From Liolophura sinensis (Eukaryota > Mollusca > Polyplacophora > Chitonida > Chitonidae): a stretch of 64,000 nt of DNA. The stretch covers positions 7,932,281 through 7,996,280 of the forward strand of contig NC_088301.1 of assembly GCF_032854445.1 (NCBI RefSeq), given 5' to 3'. Below, piece after piece: positions 11,701 through 23,020 of the stretch. The translations under genes were made by a program, and so were the position numbers. Position 1 is the stretch's first letter. Each line of letters starts with the position of its first letter. The notes beneath the pieces are model-generated. The model ran no database searches and had not been told where the DNA came from. It saw only the letters and a list, made by a program, of their open reading frames with translations.

Positions 11701-14700
11701 TATATCGGAAGGTATACTTTACACATGGAATTTGTTGAGGACAGGGTGAGTGATCATTAATGTCGAAATACAGAATTTGCTGATTTGTCTTTGGAGATTT
11801 TGAGAACACTTAGATGTAAATGTATGCCTTTGATCAAAGTTAAAATTGAGCTAACTCTGAGATTGATCAAAGTTAAAATTGAGCTAACTCTGAGAGTAGT
11901 CTTTCTTTGAACAAATGTGTGTTAACTGAAGCTTAAAGTTGGAGAAAACATAAAAATTACATGAAGTTCAGATAAAAGTGCGGATAGTTAGTTGTAAATG
12001 TGGTCTTTTTTTTTTTCTCAATTTTCTTTTAAAGAGAAAAAGACACTTGAAAATAATTTTTTTATGATGGTTATTTTATAAATGAGGATGTAACACTTGT
12101 TTAATGAATATATTTGGATTACAATTTGGTATTTTCATCTAACAAAGTTGTTCAACCTAGAGTTTTGATTATATTTATATTTTTAACATATGTATAAATA
12201 TTATCATATTTCAGGTTACATGCATGTGTTTGGAAATAAAGAACAAATTTGCATTTGAATAAATTTATTACACATGCATCACATCCTTATTTAAAACATC
12301 CTTATGCCAAGACTACATTTACCAAGAGTTGGTCACAAATACCCACCATACAAAAATATTGTCAAACATACTTTCCTCCCGACAGACAAATGGGGAAAAA
12401 AAAAATATAAATCATACTTGCCAATAAGTTCTCCTTTAAGGCTGAGCTCACACCGAAAGAAAACTTTACAATTAACATTCAGACTCAGAAGTAATCTCCA
12501 AGGACAGAAATTTGACTATTCAAACTATTACATGTAATATTCTGAATTTAAATCATATCAGTTTTGTTGAAATGAGTTGAGAAACACTGAGATGGATTTA
12601 GTTATGGTAATGTGATAATCAAACTGTGGAACTGAATGGTGTTTACTATGGAAGGGCAGTTAGATTGATCTGCAATTTTTTCTAACCAGATAACATTTCT
12701 GAATGTCACAGTTGTTATGTTTGACTTGATGTGAATATTACCGTGATTGTATAAAACTCCTATGTTTTGTGTTTTCAAAGTGTTTCATGACACATATGTA
12801 ACCATTAATTATTTTTTTGCTTTTATTTTCAATGCATCTACAGATTTGATGCAGGACACACACATTAAATGTATAAATAAATTGCATATTCATGAACATG
12901 TGTAGGAAGATCTGTCGGCAACCTGCGGAAGGTTTCCCCTGGGCTTTGCTCATTTTTCTCCTATCATAATGCTGGTTGCTTTCTAATAAATGAAATATTC
13001 CTAAGTACGAAGTAAAAATACCAATCAAATGAATAAATCAAACATATTCTTGAAGATGTTGTAATATTCTGCGTCATCCTGAATTGTTTCTGCCTTATAT
13101 GCTTCAGGTAAACAGTAGCAATGTTGGATGGCAGGAGTTTATCAGTCACTGGCCCCTGTGGTCTATGTATATAGCACATTTTAGTATGAACTGGTCCAAC
13201 TATATCATTATGCAATGGCTTCCAACCTACATGACGCGGACGCTGGGGGCCGATAAGAGTCACATCATGTTTACGGCTGTGCCTTACATCATGAATTCAT
13301 TAGTAGGAGTAGGTAAGGACATAGCGCTATTTTAAATACCTGTTCGTACATGTCCAATTATGGTTGTGTGTATTTGTTTTAACCTTTTAATCAATAAGCG
13401 AAAGTATTTTGCTCACTATTGCTAATTGGCTCCTGTCCAGTGAGGTTGCAGGTTCAAATCCAACTCTCATCGGTTTCTCTCGAGCTTTTGGTCAGGAGAC
13501 TTTAGTATAATGTGATACATTTTGACCGTTGTTTGTGTGATGCTTATACCTTGTTGGAAACGGACAACTTTTCTGACAACAGCCCGTCCACCATATACTC
13601 ATTATTTGGGACAGTCCACTTGTAACATTGGGATGTTGTTGGTATTATCGCATGCTAAAGCAAACATACAGAAACCTGATTAATTTTTTTATTTCAGCTG
13701 CCGGTCACTTTGCAGACAGGCTAATTGCCAACAAGTGGACAGTGTTGTCTGTGAGGCGGTTGATGACCTCGTTAGGTTTATTGGGGCCAGGTGTCTTCAT
13801 TCTGGTCTTCAGTGCTCTTCATAATCTACCCTTAGCTATGATGTAAGTTAAGGTGTCCTATTCATAACGCACTTTGGCTGTGATGTAAGTTCAGGCGTCT
13901 ATAACCTACCTTTAGATCTAATGTAAGTTTAGGCGTCGATAACCTACCTTTAGCTCTGATGTAAATCCCGGTGTTGTTAATCTGTCTTTAGTAGCTAATG
14001 TGTTTAGAAGTTAATGTGTTCATGATCTATCTATTGGCGCAGGTGTTCATAGTCTGCCATTAGCTGTTATAGAGGCTCAGATGCTCAATATATAGCTTTA
14101 GAATTTAACATCCACATTTTAAATGTGAACTGCAACATTTTTATAACTGAAACTGAAATGTACAGTAACAGAAACAGCCTGCTGACAGATGTTTTTTGCG
14201 AATGTGGAAACCATTGCAGTTTACCTTACACCATTCATAAACTGATGACGGAAGTCAGATATACTTAATCCAGCTTGCAGGTAATGGTTTGTGCTGATTG
14301 CGTTCCAGATGTGTGTCAATATCCATGGGACTGAGTGCCTGCAGTTCCTCAGGTCACCTGAGCAATCATGCTGAGGTCGCCCCCAATCATGCAGGAATCA
14401 CCTTTGCCATATCAAACACGTTGGTAAGGTGGCATGCTCCATTTATTTGTTCTGTTGTTACGTCATTCATCCTTAATGGATGGCAGTTGGTTATATGGGT
14501 ACAAGAACCGAAATGCTATGTGTGAAAATCTTTACAACTTGCACATGTTTTGAATGGGTCTCTGTTGCTCTCAGATCGACTTGATTTATGATTTTATCTT
14601 TCATGTTGAAATTGGAGGAAAATTGTATCGACATATTTTGCAGTTTTGTGTCATACATTATCAAGATCATGGTGCACTTAAATCATCTCCTCAAGGGATA

Positions 14701-15363
14701 GCATAATACATGTAATATCTTTACTTCGATATAAACATAGCGTTTGAAGAAATGAAATTTAGTGAAGATTCCTTTGTTAACATGTTGGATGTGAATCTTA
14801 CCTGACTAAAAGTGTGAAGAAATGGAGGTCAGTGAAGATTCCTCGTTAACATGTTGGATGTGAATCTTACTGAGTTAAAGTGTGAAGAAATGGAGGTCAG
14901 TGAAGATTCCTTCGTTAACATGTTGGATGTGAATCTTACCTGACTAAAAGTGTGAAGAAATGGAGGTTAGTGAAGATTCCTTCGTTAACATGTTGGATGT
15001 GAATCTTACCTGTCTAAAAGTGTGAAGAAATGGAGAAAAATAATGGCCATAAACTTTCCTTTGTTAATTAGTTGGATGGTTGTCATAGCAGTGAGATCTG
15101 GATTTACATTCTCAACCATACTAGTCGCTAGCGGTGCTGGCCAATTCTCCAGTTCTAATATTCATGTATACTGTGATTTTTCTAATAACCATTCTGCTGT
15201 TTTGCAGGCTACGATACCTGGCATTACCTGTGGTCCCCTGACGGCAGAGTTGGTCACGCAGTCCCATGGCAGGTGGTTCCCTGTGTTCATCATCGCCGCT
15301 GGGGTCAACTTTGTTGGGGCCATCATTTACCTGAGCCAGAGCGCTGCCAGCCAGGTCATTTAA
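8800..15363 (+). CDS. MFS anion transporter, SLC17/PHT4-like, 8 exons, complete
   Basis: Exons 8800-8973, 10026-10185, 10734-10846, 11383-11511, 13108-13312, 13698-13842, 14309-14423, 15208-15363; phases agree and give 398 residues. An in-frame TAG at 8788 fixes the start near 8800 (tandem ATG at 8803). The product reads as a major-facilitator protein: NSADRVIMPIAIVPM in helix 1, SSFAVGYMSSQVIGG in helix 2, SRVFLGLGEGLGLP in helix 4, VEERSRAFG in the loop, then NWSNYIIMQWLPTYM, SVRRLMTSLGLLGPG, APNHAGITFAISNTL and a short C-terminus. These match the SLC17 organic anion/phosphate family, and the DRV and SVRRLM...LGP motifs look closer to plant PHT4 and SLC17A9-type proteins than to SLC17A1-8. 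Likely a 12-helix membrane carrier; the substrate cannot be read. Introns carry SINE-like pieces, a dispersed repeat (intron 4) and two tandem arrays (introns 6 and 7). Confidence 0.92.
9170..9345 (+). repeat. SINE-like remnant with expanded 31-bp tandem units
   Basis: GGTTTACTCAGGGCACTCTA and CCTCCACC match the reverse complement of the 36248-36545 element. They are followed by three to four copies of a unit of the form CCTCAAACACCTGACTGTAG, then CACCAATCAGTCAGTCAATA. It lies in transporter intron 1. Confidence 0.6.
9560..9665 (+). mobile_element. SINE-like fragment, second family
   Basis: GGTGGTTTACCTCTGGCACT and CTCCGATTTCCTCTGCCGGT resemble the second SINE-like family in the same orientation as the copies at 9170 and 11135. 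Transporter intron 1. Confidence 0.4.
11135..11250 (+). mobile_element. SINE-like fragment, second family
   Basis: GGTTTGCTCCAAGCACTCCA, then CCCTCCAATAAAACTAGC and ATTCTTGAGTATGTAGTTG parallel the reverse complement of 36248-36545. Transporter intron 3. Confidence 0.5.
11830..11897. repeat. 33-bp unit, two tandem copies
   Basis: Two near-identical copies of TTGATCAAAGTTAAAATTGA plus AGCTAACTCTGAGA-type sequence stand side by side in transporter intron 4. Confidence 0.85.
11933..12439 (+). mobile_element. Dispersed AT-rich repeat, possible TTAA-flanked MITE
   Basis: About 500 bp that aligns along its length with 62567-63064: shared blocks include GTTGTAAATGTGGTCTT versus ATTTGTAAATGTGGTCTT, ATATTTATATTTTTAA, ATAAATATTATCATA, CACATCCTTATTTA and AAGAGTTGGTC. 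TTAA stands at both ends of this copy and the outermost bases are weakly inverted (AGTTGGAGAA against AGGAGAACTT). No coding capacity. Confidence 0.6.
12900..13045 (+). mobile_element. tRNA-derived SINE, 5'-truncated and diverged
   Basis: Family core CAACCTGCGGAAGGTTTCCC, ATCATAATGCTGG and a tail CCAATCAAATGAATAAATCA. Transporter intron 4, about 60 bp before exon 5. Confidence 0.75.
13820..14090 (+). repeat. Tandem array carrying the donor of transporter exon 6
   Basis: The last bases of exon 6 and its donor (CCCTTAGCTATGAT then GTAAGTTAAGGTGTC) are followed by about six decaying copies at a period near 40 bp: GGCTGTGATGTAAGTTCAGG, GATCTAATGTAAGTTTAGG, GCTCTGATGTAAATCCCGG and weaker ones. 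Two downstream copies still contain a full GTAAGT. Confidence 0.8.
14746..15035. repeat. 68-70-bp tandem repeat, four units
   Basis: Units begin GAAGAAATGGAGGTCAGTGA at 14746, 14816, 14884, 14954 and 15024 (last partial) and contain TTAACATGTTGGATGTGAAT. Transporter intron 7. Confidence 0.92.
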
Positions 15364-15632
15364 ATATGTACAATAATCTTAGGGTGATGTGTACGCCTCT
15401 AAATAAGTACCCTACAGGTTTGAAAAATACCCCTTTGGAAGAAGTGTTAAAAGCCATTTTGTATATGTTGGGGTGTTTTCAAAAATGTAAGGCAACTGTC
15501 CTCAGGCATAAATTGTGAATATGTAAATTGGCTTGAATACCATGGCTGAGTGAACTTGTAAATAATCTAGCTTCTGAGGTCTGATGAATATGTATATATA
15601 CAGGTGTGAAAGAGTTCAGGTCAAAGCTCAGC

Positions 15633-15638
15633 AATAAA
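15633..15638 (+). terminator. Polyadenylation signal AATAAA for the transporter
   Basis: Canonical AATAAA 270 bp after the stop codon at 15361-15363. Further copies downstream could serve longer 3' UTRs. Confidence 0.5.
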
Positions 15639-18600
15639 AGAAGTATGGAACGTTCAAGTTCTTTGTAGAAGATATTTTTTTACAATTATGGTCACTCTGT
15701 TTAAACTTTATTTATTTATTTATTTTGCTTGATTGGGATTTAATGTGTTGAAGAGTTTTTCATGTGTGCAACAGGGTTAAGGTGTTAGGTATGGAGGATA
15801 CGAGGAGAGATCATTTAGTCACCCACCGCCCTTTGCCAGCTACATGAACCTGATAAACTTCCAGACTTTAGCCTTTTTATAGTTTAACACCTTGACAGTC
15901 ATCTACATTTTGGCTTATGAGAGATACAAGTACTCAGGAGTTTTCCTTGGGGGCGCTCGCGCATATACTGGATGCTGAAGTTAGAGAATGCTCCATTCGC
16001 CCAATGCTCATGCGCGAAGGTCATGTACTGCCTGGGTTGAATCCCCAACTTCTGGTATATGCACGAGTGCCCCAGCCCACTCCCCCCCACGTGGAACTCC
16101 CAAGAACTTGTCTCTCACAGGCCCCATTAAAAATATGACAATGTCCCATATAACAGTACTAAAACAGTGCTTTTGTATCCTTCAGCAAGACATTATTGAG
16201 GAGTCTATTGCTGGATACAGAAAGAATCTTTGTGACGAAGTAATAAGTTTATTGCATGTGTCGCAGCAAATCACTATTTTTCTTCATTGCTCACAAATTC
16301 TCCCAATACTCTTTTGGATTTTAGATCTTCCTCTACCTCATTTTGTCTTTATATGACCTCAGAATTGTTTCTTGTATGTAGTAAGATGTTGTCCCCCTCT
16401 GTATTTTTAAAACTTAAACTGTACAGTTACAATTGGGAATTCATGTAAGTATTCCATGTTTTCTTAATACATAGATTGCTTCTCTTTTCGTGGATTATCC
16501 GCCCTTGACGGCAGGTATCAGTTCAACTATCCAGTGCTGTTTGGAAGTGCTGGTGTGGCGGAATTTAAACAGCCACTGTGATCATTGTTGACTTATCCAC
16601 CTGTGAAATGTCTTGTAAGGTTAAGTACTTTTGAATCATTGCAGTTGCTTGCTTCTGTGTGTAGAAAAACTGACAAAGTAAACGGTAATATTTTCCATCG
16701 TCCCATATGCTTTAGTACTGAAATAAAGGACAAATAGTGGTTCTTGCTGTCAAGGGAGGTTAATTCAGAAAAGGAAGTAATCTATGCATTATAAAAATAT
16801 GGAATACCACAGGTAGTAATAAAGAAGCTGAACAAATGTATTGCATACTGTTAAGATGTAGAATGTGGACTGGTCAGATGTAATAATGATTTTATTATTT
16901 GGTGCATTTAAGTTTGCACTTTGTCAGTACGTTCAAGCTGATGAAATGGGGTCTGAAACTGTTTCAAAATTTAAAATGCTAGATTGTTTTCAAGCAAAAG
17001 TAATTTTCAAAGAATTAATTTTCTGTAATATCCTAGATCTTGCCCCTTTTCATAGGAAATAGCAGAAAGTTATCTCTATAACTGTGGACAACACGGAAAA
17101 TCTGCAGGAAAACAACTAAGTAAAAAGGATTGGAAGTAAGACATTGTTTATAATTATGCCTGGAAATATTTAATTCTTACTTTGGCTTTTTTAGATTTTA
17201 AAAAGAGTATTTAATTCAGTTTATTATCACATTTGTCAGTAAAGCTGAGCTTTTTTGAGTGTACTCTTCTTGGGAGTGAATATATGTAACAATGAAAGTA
17301 TCAAGACATAGGGTACAGACATGTTAAAAGTGTACAAAACACCAGTATATCCATGCCGTTGAGTGCTCTGAGCGTATCAGTGTATCACACAAGTTATCAA
17401 AGCATACCATGCAAACATGTAAACAGTTCATAGCATAAGTACACTGTATCCATTGTGAATTGCACTGTGTTATGGTTGATTCTATTATTTGGTTATTCAG
17501 AATTTTATTATTAAAACCTTTTGCACCAATATTTTAATTGTTTGAAATTAACTTCATTTTGATGCCAATTCCCTAAATATATCCTAAATAATGCTACATA
17601 TATTATTTCCAATTTGATGATTTGCATTAATTTCATTTGTTTTTGCTCTTGAAATGTAACTTAAATGTGATTTTCATACAGCCTACCATGTATGATTAGC
17701 TTAGTTGTAAAGTTCGTGTCAAATTCTCAATTCGTGTATGATTTTTCTAATTTATCGGAGAAGCTGTCATACACACTGAAGTATTATTTAACACAGATCT
17801 TAAAAATGTGTCACATTTATATGTATGTGTATAAAATTTAGTGCTTTATATTTGTATAAATTATTCTTGATCATAAAGTATTGGCATTTGTTTTTCATCA
17901 TATTTGAAAATTGAAATTTTGATTGGTATTGTACACAGGGACTTGGGACATGTCTGAATTATGTCAGATGGATCATATACGTGGGTATATAGACTATGCA
18001 TCAATAAAATGTTTTAATCGTGTGTATGATCCAGTCTCTTTACCCATGCATATGTGTATGATGATTTTAAATCTCTGCGGTATTGTATAATACATGTACC
18101 AGAATTCCAGTAGTTTTGGTACGCTATTATTTTCCCTTGTACCTAAGACCTAAGTGTTATGTCTTTTTGAGCTGTACTTAAGATTCTGTGATACTTTTGA
18201 AGTACAACTCTGATTGTTGCAGGCTGAAAGTATATTTCACTATAGACAGGTGATTTTGTTTGTCAACTGTATGCCATTTTTCCAGAATCATTATTACAGT
18301 GAAAGAAAATGATAGATGAACTGAGCATTGGAAACTATTTTTAAGTATTTTTTCCCCCAGAATTTTGCTCACTGTAAGAGGGAAAAACAAAGTATAGTTT
18401 CTGATGCCATTGTCAACATAAATAATCCATCACGTTAGAATTCCAACATTTCTTTGAATGAAAAAAAAAAATTGAGCAAAGAACAAGAAAATGTAGTTTT
18501 AGATATAGTTCTCTGATAGTTTTTCTACTGACGCTTGTTTCATTTGTTTGTTTTCTTTTAAAATGGCTGCAGTATTTTTTGTGCTGCACCTGACAAATTC

Positions 18601-19389
18601 ATCAGAACTAAGAGTGACACATCTCTTACATGTTTAATCAGCGAATCAATCAGTCAAGACTTTGATCTGCATGTATATAGTAGAATGAAAGGGTATGGTA
18701 CCTATATGATGCTTGTTTTTTTCCATGGTACCAACATGCAGGTTTGCAATTGTTTGCAGGTTGGTAAAATGAAATGATTAAGTAGAATTTATTTCATTTT
18801 TTTACAAATATCACTCATTCCATCAGTTCAGGGTGGAAATTCACGTGCCTCTGTGTTTGATCGTTCCAGTTTTTGGTGTGAAATGGCATTCTTTTATGTA
18901 GTTTGCCGTGAGGAAGACACGGAAATCAGGGAAGTTCGAAAAAAAAAAAACTCAAGAACTCGAGATCAAGCATTGCCACTTATGCTGTGATCTAGTCAAA
19001 ATTATTCCCCTTTGATTGAGACAAAGACGTGTGAATGGACGATTTCGATTATATTTGAATTGTACTTAACTAGCAAGCTGATTCTGTGTACAGATGACAA
19101 AGACTAGGCCAAAGCGAGATTATCCATATACCTGGAGTAGGTTGTGTTGCTGTAAATACATGTATAATAAATAAAAATACAGCCAAGTTAAGACGATGCT
19201 CTTTCACATTTTATTGCATGTTTTAAATGGTGCATACGTGTATTTGGAACAAAAATAATTACATACAATCAGACACGACAGTGAATACTTTTTGTCACTT
19301 ACCTTGTAAACTTTCTTGAATAGAATTAAACGCATTTAAATGTATTGAAATTCTAAGATGGGCTTGATGGGCAATACTGATGTTGAGCA

Positions 19390-19601
19390 AATAACCCAGG
19401 AGTCCTCACCAATGCGGTAGCTGTGAGTTCAAGTGCAGCTCGTGCTGTCTTCCTCTCCGGCCGTGTGGAGGTCTTTCAGCAACCTGCGGATGGTCGTGGG
19501 TTTCTGCCTTGCTCTGCCCGGGTTGTTCCCACCATAATGCTGACCGCCGTCGTGAAATATTTAGTAAGGCATACAGCAGCAATGCAGTCAAATATATATT
19601 A
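19390..19601 (+). mobile_element. tRNA-derived SINE
   Basis: Box-B-like GTGAGTTCAAGTGCAGCTCG, core CAACCTGCGGATGGTCGTGG and ATAATGCTGACCGCCGTCGT; the tail is degenerate. TTGAGCA on both sides (19383 and 19602) may be a target duplication. Confidence 0.85.
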
Positions 19602-19689
19602 TTGAGCATAGATGGCGTCACTTCAACTTTTTTTTTTCATGTTCGTGCGCCTCAATACCCACTCATGTAGTGCTGCCATGCCAAAGGCT

Positions 19690-19960
19690 ATATGGAAAGC
19701 GAACACTTACGCCAAAAATACATCTCCCAAAGTAAGCACCTCCGAAACCAAACATTTAACAATTTGAATAATTATCTATTGCCAACCAAACAAGCATATT
19801 CTGATTTGAATATGCATTTCCCAAACCAAACATTTAAGCATCTCATAAACTGAATACCGATCACCATTACCAAGCATTTCCCAAACCGAATAAGCATTTC
19901 CCAAACCGAATAAATGTGTTGCAAACAAACATAAACCAAATAAGCGTCTCCCGAACAAGG
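19690..19960. repeat. Degenerate array of about 20-bp units; inverted units at 20215-20280
   Basis: Repeated AAGCATTTCCCAAACCGAAT-type units. About 250 bp further on, GGGATGCTTATTCACTTTTG and GGAGATGCTTGTTCCGTTTG are the same motif in the opposite orientation. Confidence 0.6.
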
Positions 19961-20551
19961 TTATGTGGAAGAATTTTGGAAGTAACAACGAGCCCAGAGA
20001 CTGTACAGAGAGGCCTTCTTAATATGTCTATTTTTAAACTAGCGACTCCTCCACCAAGCACACCACCAGCTTTTTGAAGAAGGTTGCATGACCGCCCGGT
20101 TAATATTGTCAATTTTCATTTATTATTATTTTCCCAGCTCTGTTAATTACCTCCAATGTTTTAGTTGGCAAAAATCGCCCTCTGTTCATTGGCGACAGTT
20201 TGCTTCTTTCACTTACCTTTATCCGGGGGATGCTTATTCACTTTTGGAGATGCTTGTTCCGTTTGGGAGATGATTTTTGGCAGATGTATTGTTGACGTTG
20301 TTTGCCTTCCATAGAAGACACCAGACACTGCGGAGTATAGTGGCAACGGACAAAGAATAACTAAATTTAATATAAATTTGAAGACTATCTTGGGTTTACT
20401 TTCGATGCCTTCGTAATATGTATGCCAACAACTTACATGCATTGTTAAGTTGTTAATGCGATCTAAGTATATTCTCTACATAAATGAGGTCTGGGCCCAT
20501 GCACTTTTATAAACGTTTTAGATCAATGTTTTGTAAGTTTTCTCGCAAACC

Positions 20552-20710
20552 ATGTCTTTTTACGGCGATGTAACCCAGACAACGTCATTAATGAAAAACA
20601 CGAGAATTTTTGATTTCGAAGTTTTGCTAAAGTGGGTCCCAATGATAAGTTGTTCGATTGTAGCATTTAGCGTTAGTGCTTCCAGTTTGCTTTCACTGAT
20701 CGAGATGTCT
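20552..20710 (+). CDS. Possible orphan first exon, one hydrophobic segment
   Basis: Open frame of 53 codons starting MSFYGDVTQTTSLMKN, with a membrane-like segment WVPMISCSIVAFSVSAS, and ending at a strong donor TCT|GTAAGT (20711). The frame stays open past the donor to 20935. No downstream exon was recognised before the tandem arrays at 21.2 kb, and no family was recognised. It may be a first exon, an exon of a gene lost here, or chance. Confidence 0.25.
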
Positions 20711-21181
20711 GTAAGTAGTACCTTGCCCAACTACCACAGCAACTGCATGAGGTTCTTAAATGGAGCGCTCTCTGACGTTGGTTTGGGGCCATGCTTGGCT
20801 GAACAAAATATAGCCAAACCTCTAACTATCCAACAGATATGCTGTGTTGGTGCTGTCGTTGGACGTCGTCGGCGTCCGGCGTCTATCGTGACAATGCCAT
20901 CAGTTATTCAATTCATTGTTCTTTTTAACATATGAGCGTGGGGTACGGGTGATGTGACATCGTGTTTCCGGTTTCTCTGACATGGCTTATCCCATCCCAG
21001 TAAGAATTCCAAGTTATCAGTTGATACACAGAGTTGATTCATAGAGTTGTCGAGCACGTCAGATTGAAATGCCTGTAACCGTTTACATCTGTTTTCCTTC
21101 CTCTTCAGAATTAACTGAAGCAGGGGATACACTAGACGGATTTTTCTCTGTCCGCGTGGTGTATCCGATCTAACCTTAAAA

Positions 21182-21895
21182 TCTGGTCAACATGAGGAAT
21201 TCATCTGTGCATTTGTTTGTCAAGTGCTGATCTTTTTCTGGAGCCTTAAAAACTGGTAAATGCGCATTCGTTTGTTCAGTGGTCTGATCATCTTTTAGAG
21301 CCTTAAAAACTGGTAAGCCTTTGAAGTATATCTCTGCACTCGTTTGTCCATTTACAATCTTCTTTAAAAGCCATGTGGAGTATATCTATGCATCCTAGTC
21401 ATCTTCTGGGGCTTTATGATGTGGTCAAGTATATTGACGATTTTGGAGTATATCTGTGTATTTGTTTGTCCTGTGGTCTGATCATCCTTTGGAGCTTCAA
21501 GAGCTGGTCGACTTTTGGAGTATATCTGTGCATTTATTTGTTGTGATTTGATCATCTTTTGGAGCTTCAGGAGCTGGTCAACTTTTGAAGTATATCTGTG
21601 CATTTATTTGTCCTATGGTCTGATCATCTTTAATTTAGAGCTGATCAACTTTTGGAGTATATCTGTGCATTTGTTTATCCTGTGGTCTGATCATCTTTTG
21701 AAGTTTCAGGAGCTGGTCAACTTTTGGCGTATATCTGTGCATTTGTTTGTCCTGTGGTTTGATCATCTGTTGGAGCTTCAGGAGCTGGTCAACATTTTAA
21801 GTATATCTACAATCGTTTCTTCAGTGGTCGGATCATCTTATGGGGACTCAAGAACTATTCTTTTTGGACATAGCTGTGCATCTTTGCAGGCCTTT
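21182..21895. repeat. About 65-75-bp degenerate tandem repeat, roughly ten units
   Basis: Repeated CTGATCATCTTTTGGAGCTT, CAGGAGCTGGTCAACTTTTG and GAGTATATCTGTGCATTTG blocks. Frames that cross it on both strands are repeat-derived. Confidence 0.9.
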
Positions 21896-22281
21896 TAAAT
21901 TGGCCAACTTCTGGAATGTTTCGTTCCTAAACCCCGGTTTGGAAGAGAAGAGACACATGGTGTGGTTCCAGTGGCCTTGAGTACGGTATAATGCAGCAGA
22001 CAAACTAGGAAATTCATAGTGCTCTAAACTGCTCAACCAGAAATGTTGTCAGACTTTGACAACACAAATCTAACTTTCATGTCACACAGAATCCCACAAC
22101 CAGATTAACCCGAATGCACGCTTGGAGGAAATATGTGTAGGGTTAACAGACGGTCGGGTTTATGGAGGGTTTCTGTGAAGCTGTCTCCCGAGGAAGTATA
22201 TAGCTGAATTATTTGCGCGGATTTTGATTGAAATGTCGCTCAAGTTTACGAGAAATTTTGGCCAGTAAACGCTCTGGTGAA

Positions 22282-22780
22282 GAAATGCAGAGTAAGGTAA
22301 ATCTGGTTTCGGAGGTGTGTTAGTCAGAAAATGTCGATGTACTAAATGTGATGACAGCGCAGAATTGTGGGTAATTGTAGAAATGCAGATTAACGTTAAT
22401 CTGGTTTCGGAGGTGTGTTGGTCAGAAAATGTCGATATACTAAATGTGATGACAGCGCAGAATTGTGGGTAATTGTAGAAATGCAGATTAAGGTAAATCT
22501 GGTTTCGGAGGTGTGTTGGTCAGAAAATGTCGATATACTAATGTGATGACAGCGCAGAATTGTGGGTAGCCTAATTGTAGAAATGCAGATTAAGGTAAAT
22601 CTGGTTTCGGAGGTGTGTTGGTCAGAAAATGTCGATATACTAAATGTGATGGCAGCGCAGAATTGTGGGTAATTGTAGAAATGCAGATTAAGGTAAATCT
22701 GGTTTCGGAGGTGTGTTGGGTCAGAAAATGTCGATATACTAAATGTGATGGCAGCGCAGAATTGTGGGTAATTGTAGAAA
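22282..22780. repeat. 98-102-bp tandem repeat, five units
   Basis: Units start GAAATGCAGATTAAGGTAAA at 22282, 22380, 22478, 22580 and 22678 and contain GGTTTCGGAGGTGTGTTGG and GACAGCGCAGAATTGTGGG. High identity between units suggests recent expansion. Confidence 0.95.
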
Positions 22781-22864
22781 CGTGACGTCTTACATGTAAT
22801 TGCATATTTCATATATGACAACTCCGTGTAAGCCATTGGTGCTATCTGGGGGCGTGAAATTTGT

Positions 22865-23020
22865 TATTATTTAAGACTTTGCATGTGTTGAACAGTTAGA
22901 ATAAAGCCTTAATTGAGGTAAATGTACAAGAGGCTGTATTCCACCGGTTACCTTCGACCATTTGCCGAATATCACACGGTCGTCACTGCTCTGGTTTTTC
23001 TCTCTGTGTTGAAAAGATGT
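22865..23020 (+). mobile_element. Dispersed repeat copy (family with 37441-37866)
   Basis: GAACAGTTAGAATAAAGCCT, then CGGTTACCTTCGACCA and ATCACACGGTCGTCACTGCT match the element at 37740-37866 in order and orientation. Confidence 0.6.

Larger units (their letters stand above)
15364..20551. other. Transporter 3' flank and intergenic region
   Basis: AT-rich DNA without a recognisable exon. It holds a SINE (19390-19600) and an array of CATTTCCCAAACC-type units (19690-19960). All frames here are short and unlike any protein that I recognise. Confidence 0.6.

Noticed and set aside
21515-21898. Plus-strand frame of 127 codons
   Set aside because: Generated by the 65-75-bp tandem array; there are no splice or family signals.
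21182-22780. CRISPR-like regular repeats
   Set aside because: Units are contiguous tandem copies without unique spacers, in an intron-bearing eukaryotic genome.
22396-22836. Minus-strand frame of 146 codons
   Set aside because: Pure product of the 98-bp tandem repeat; internal sequence repeats exactly with the array.
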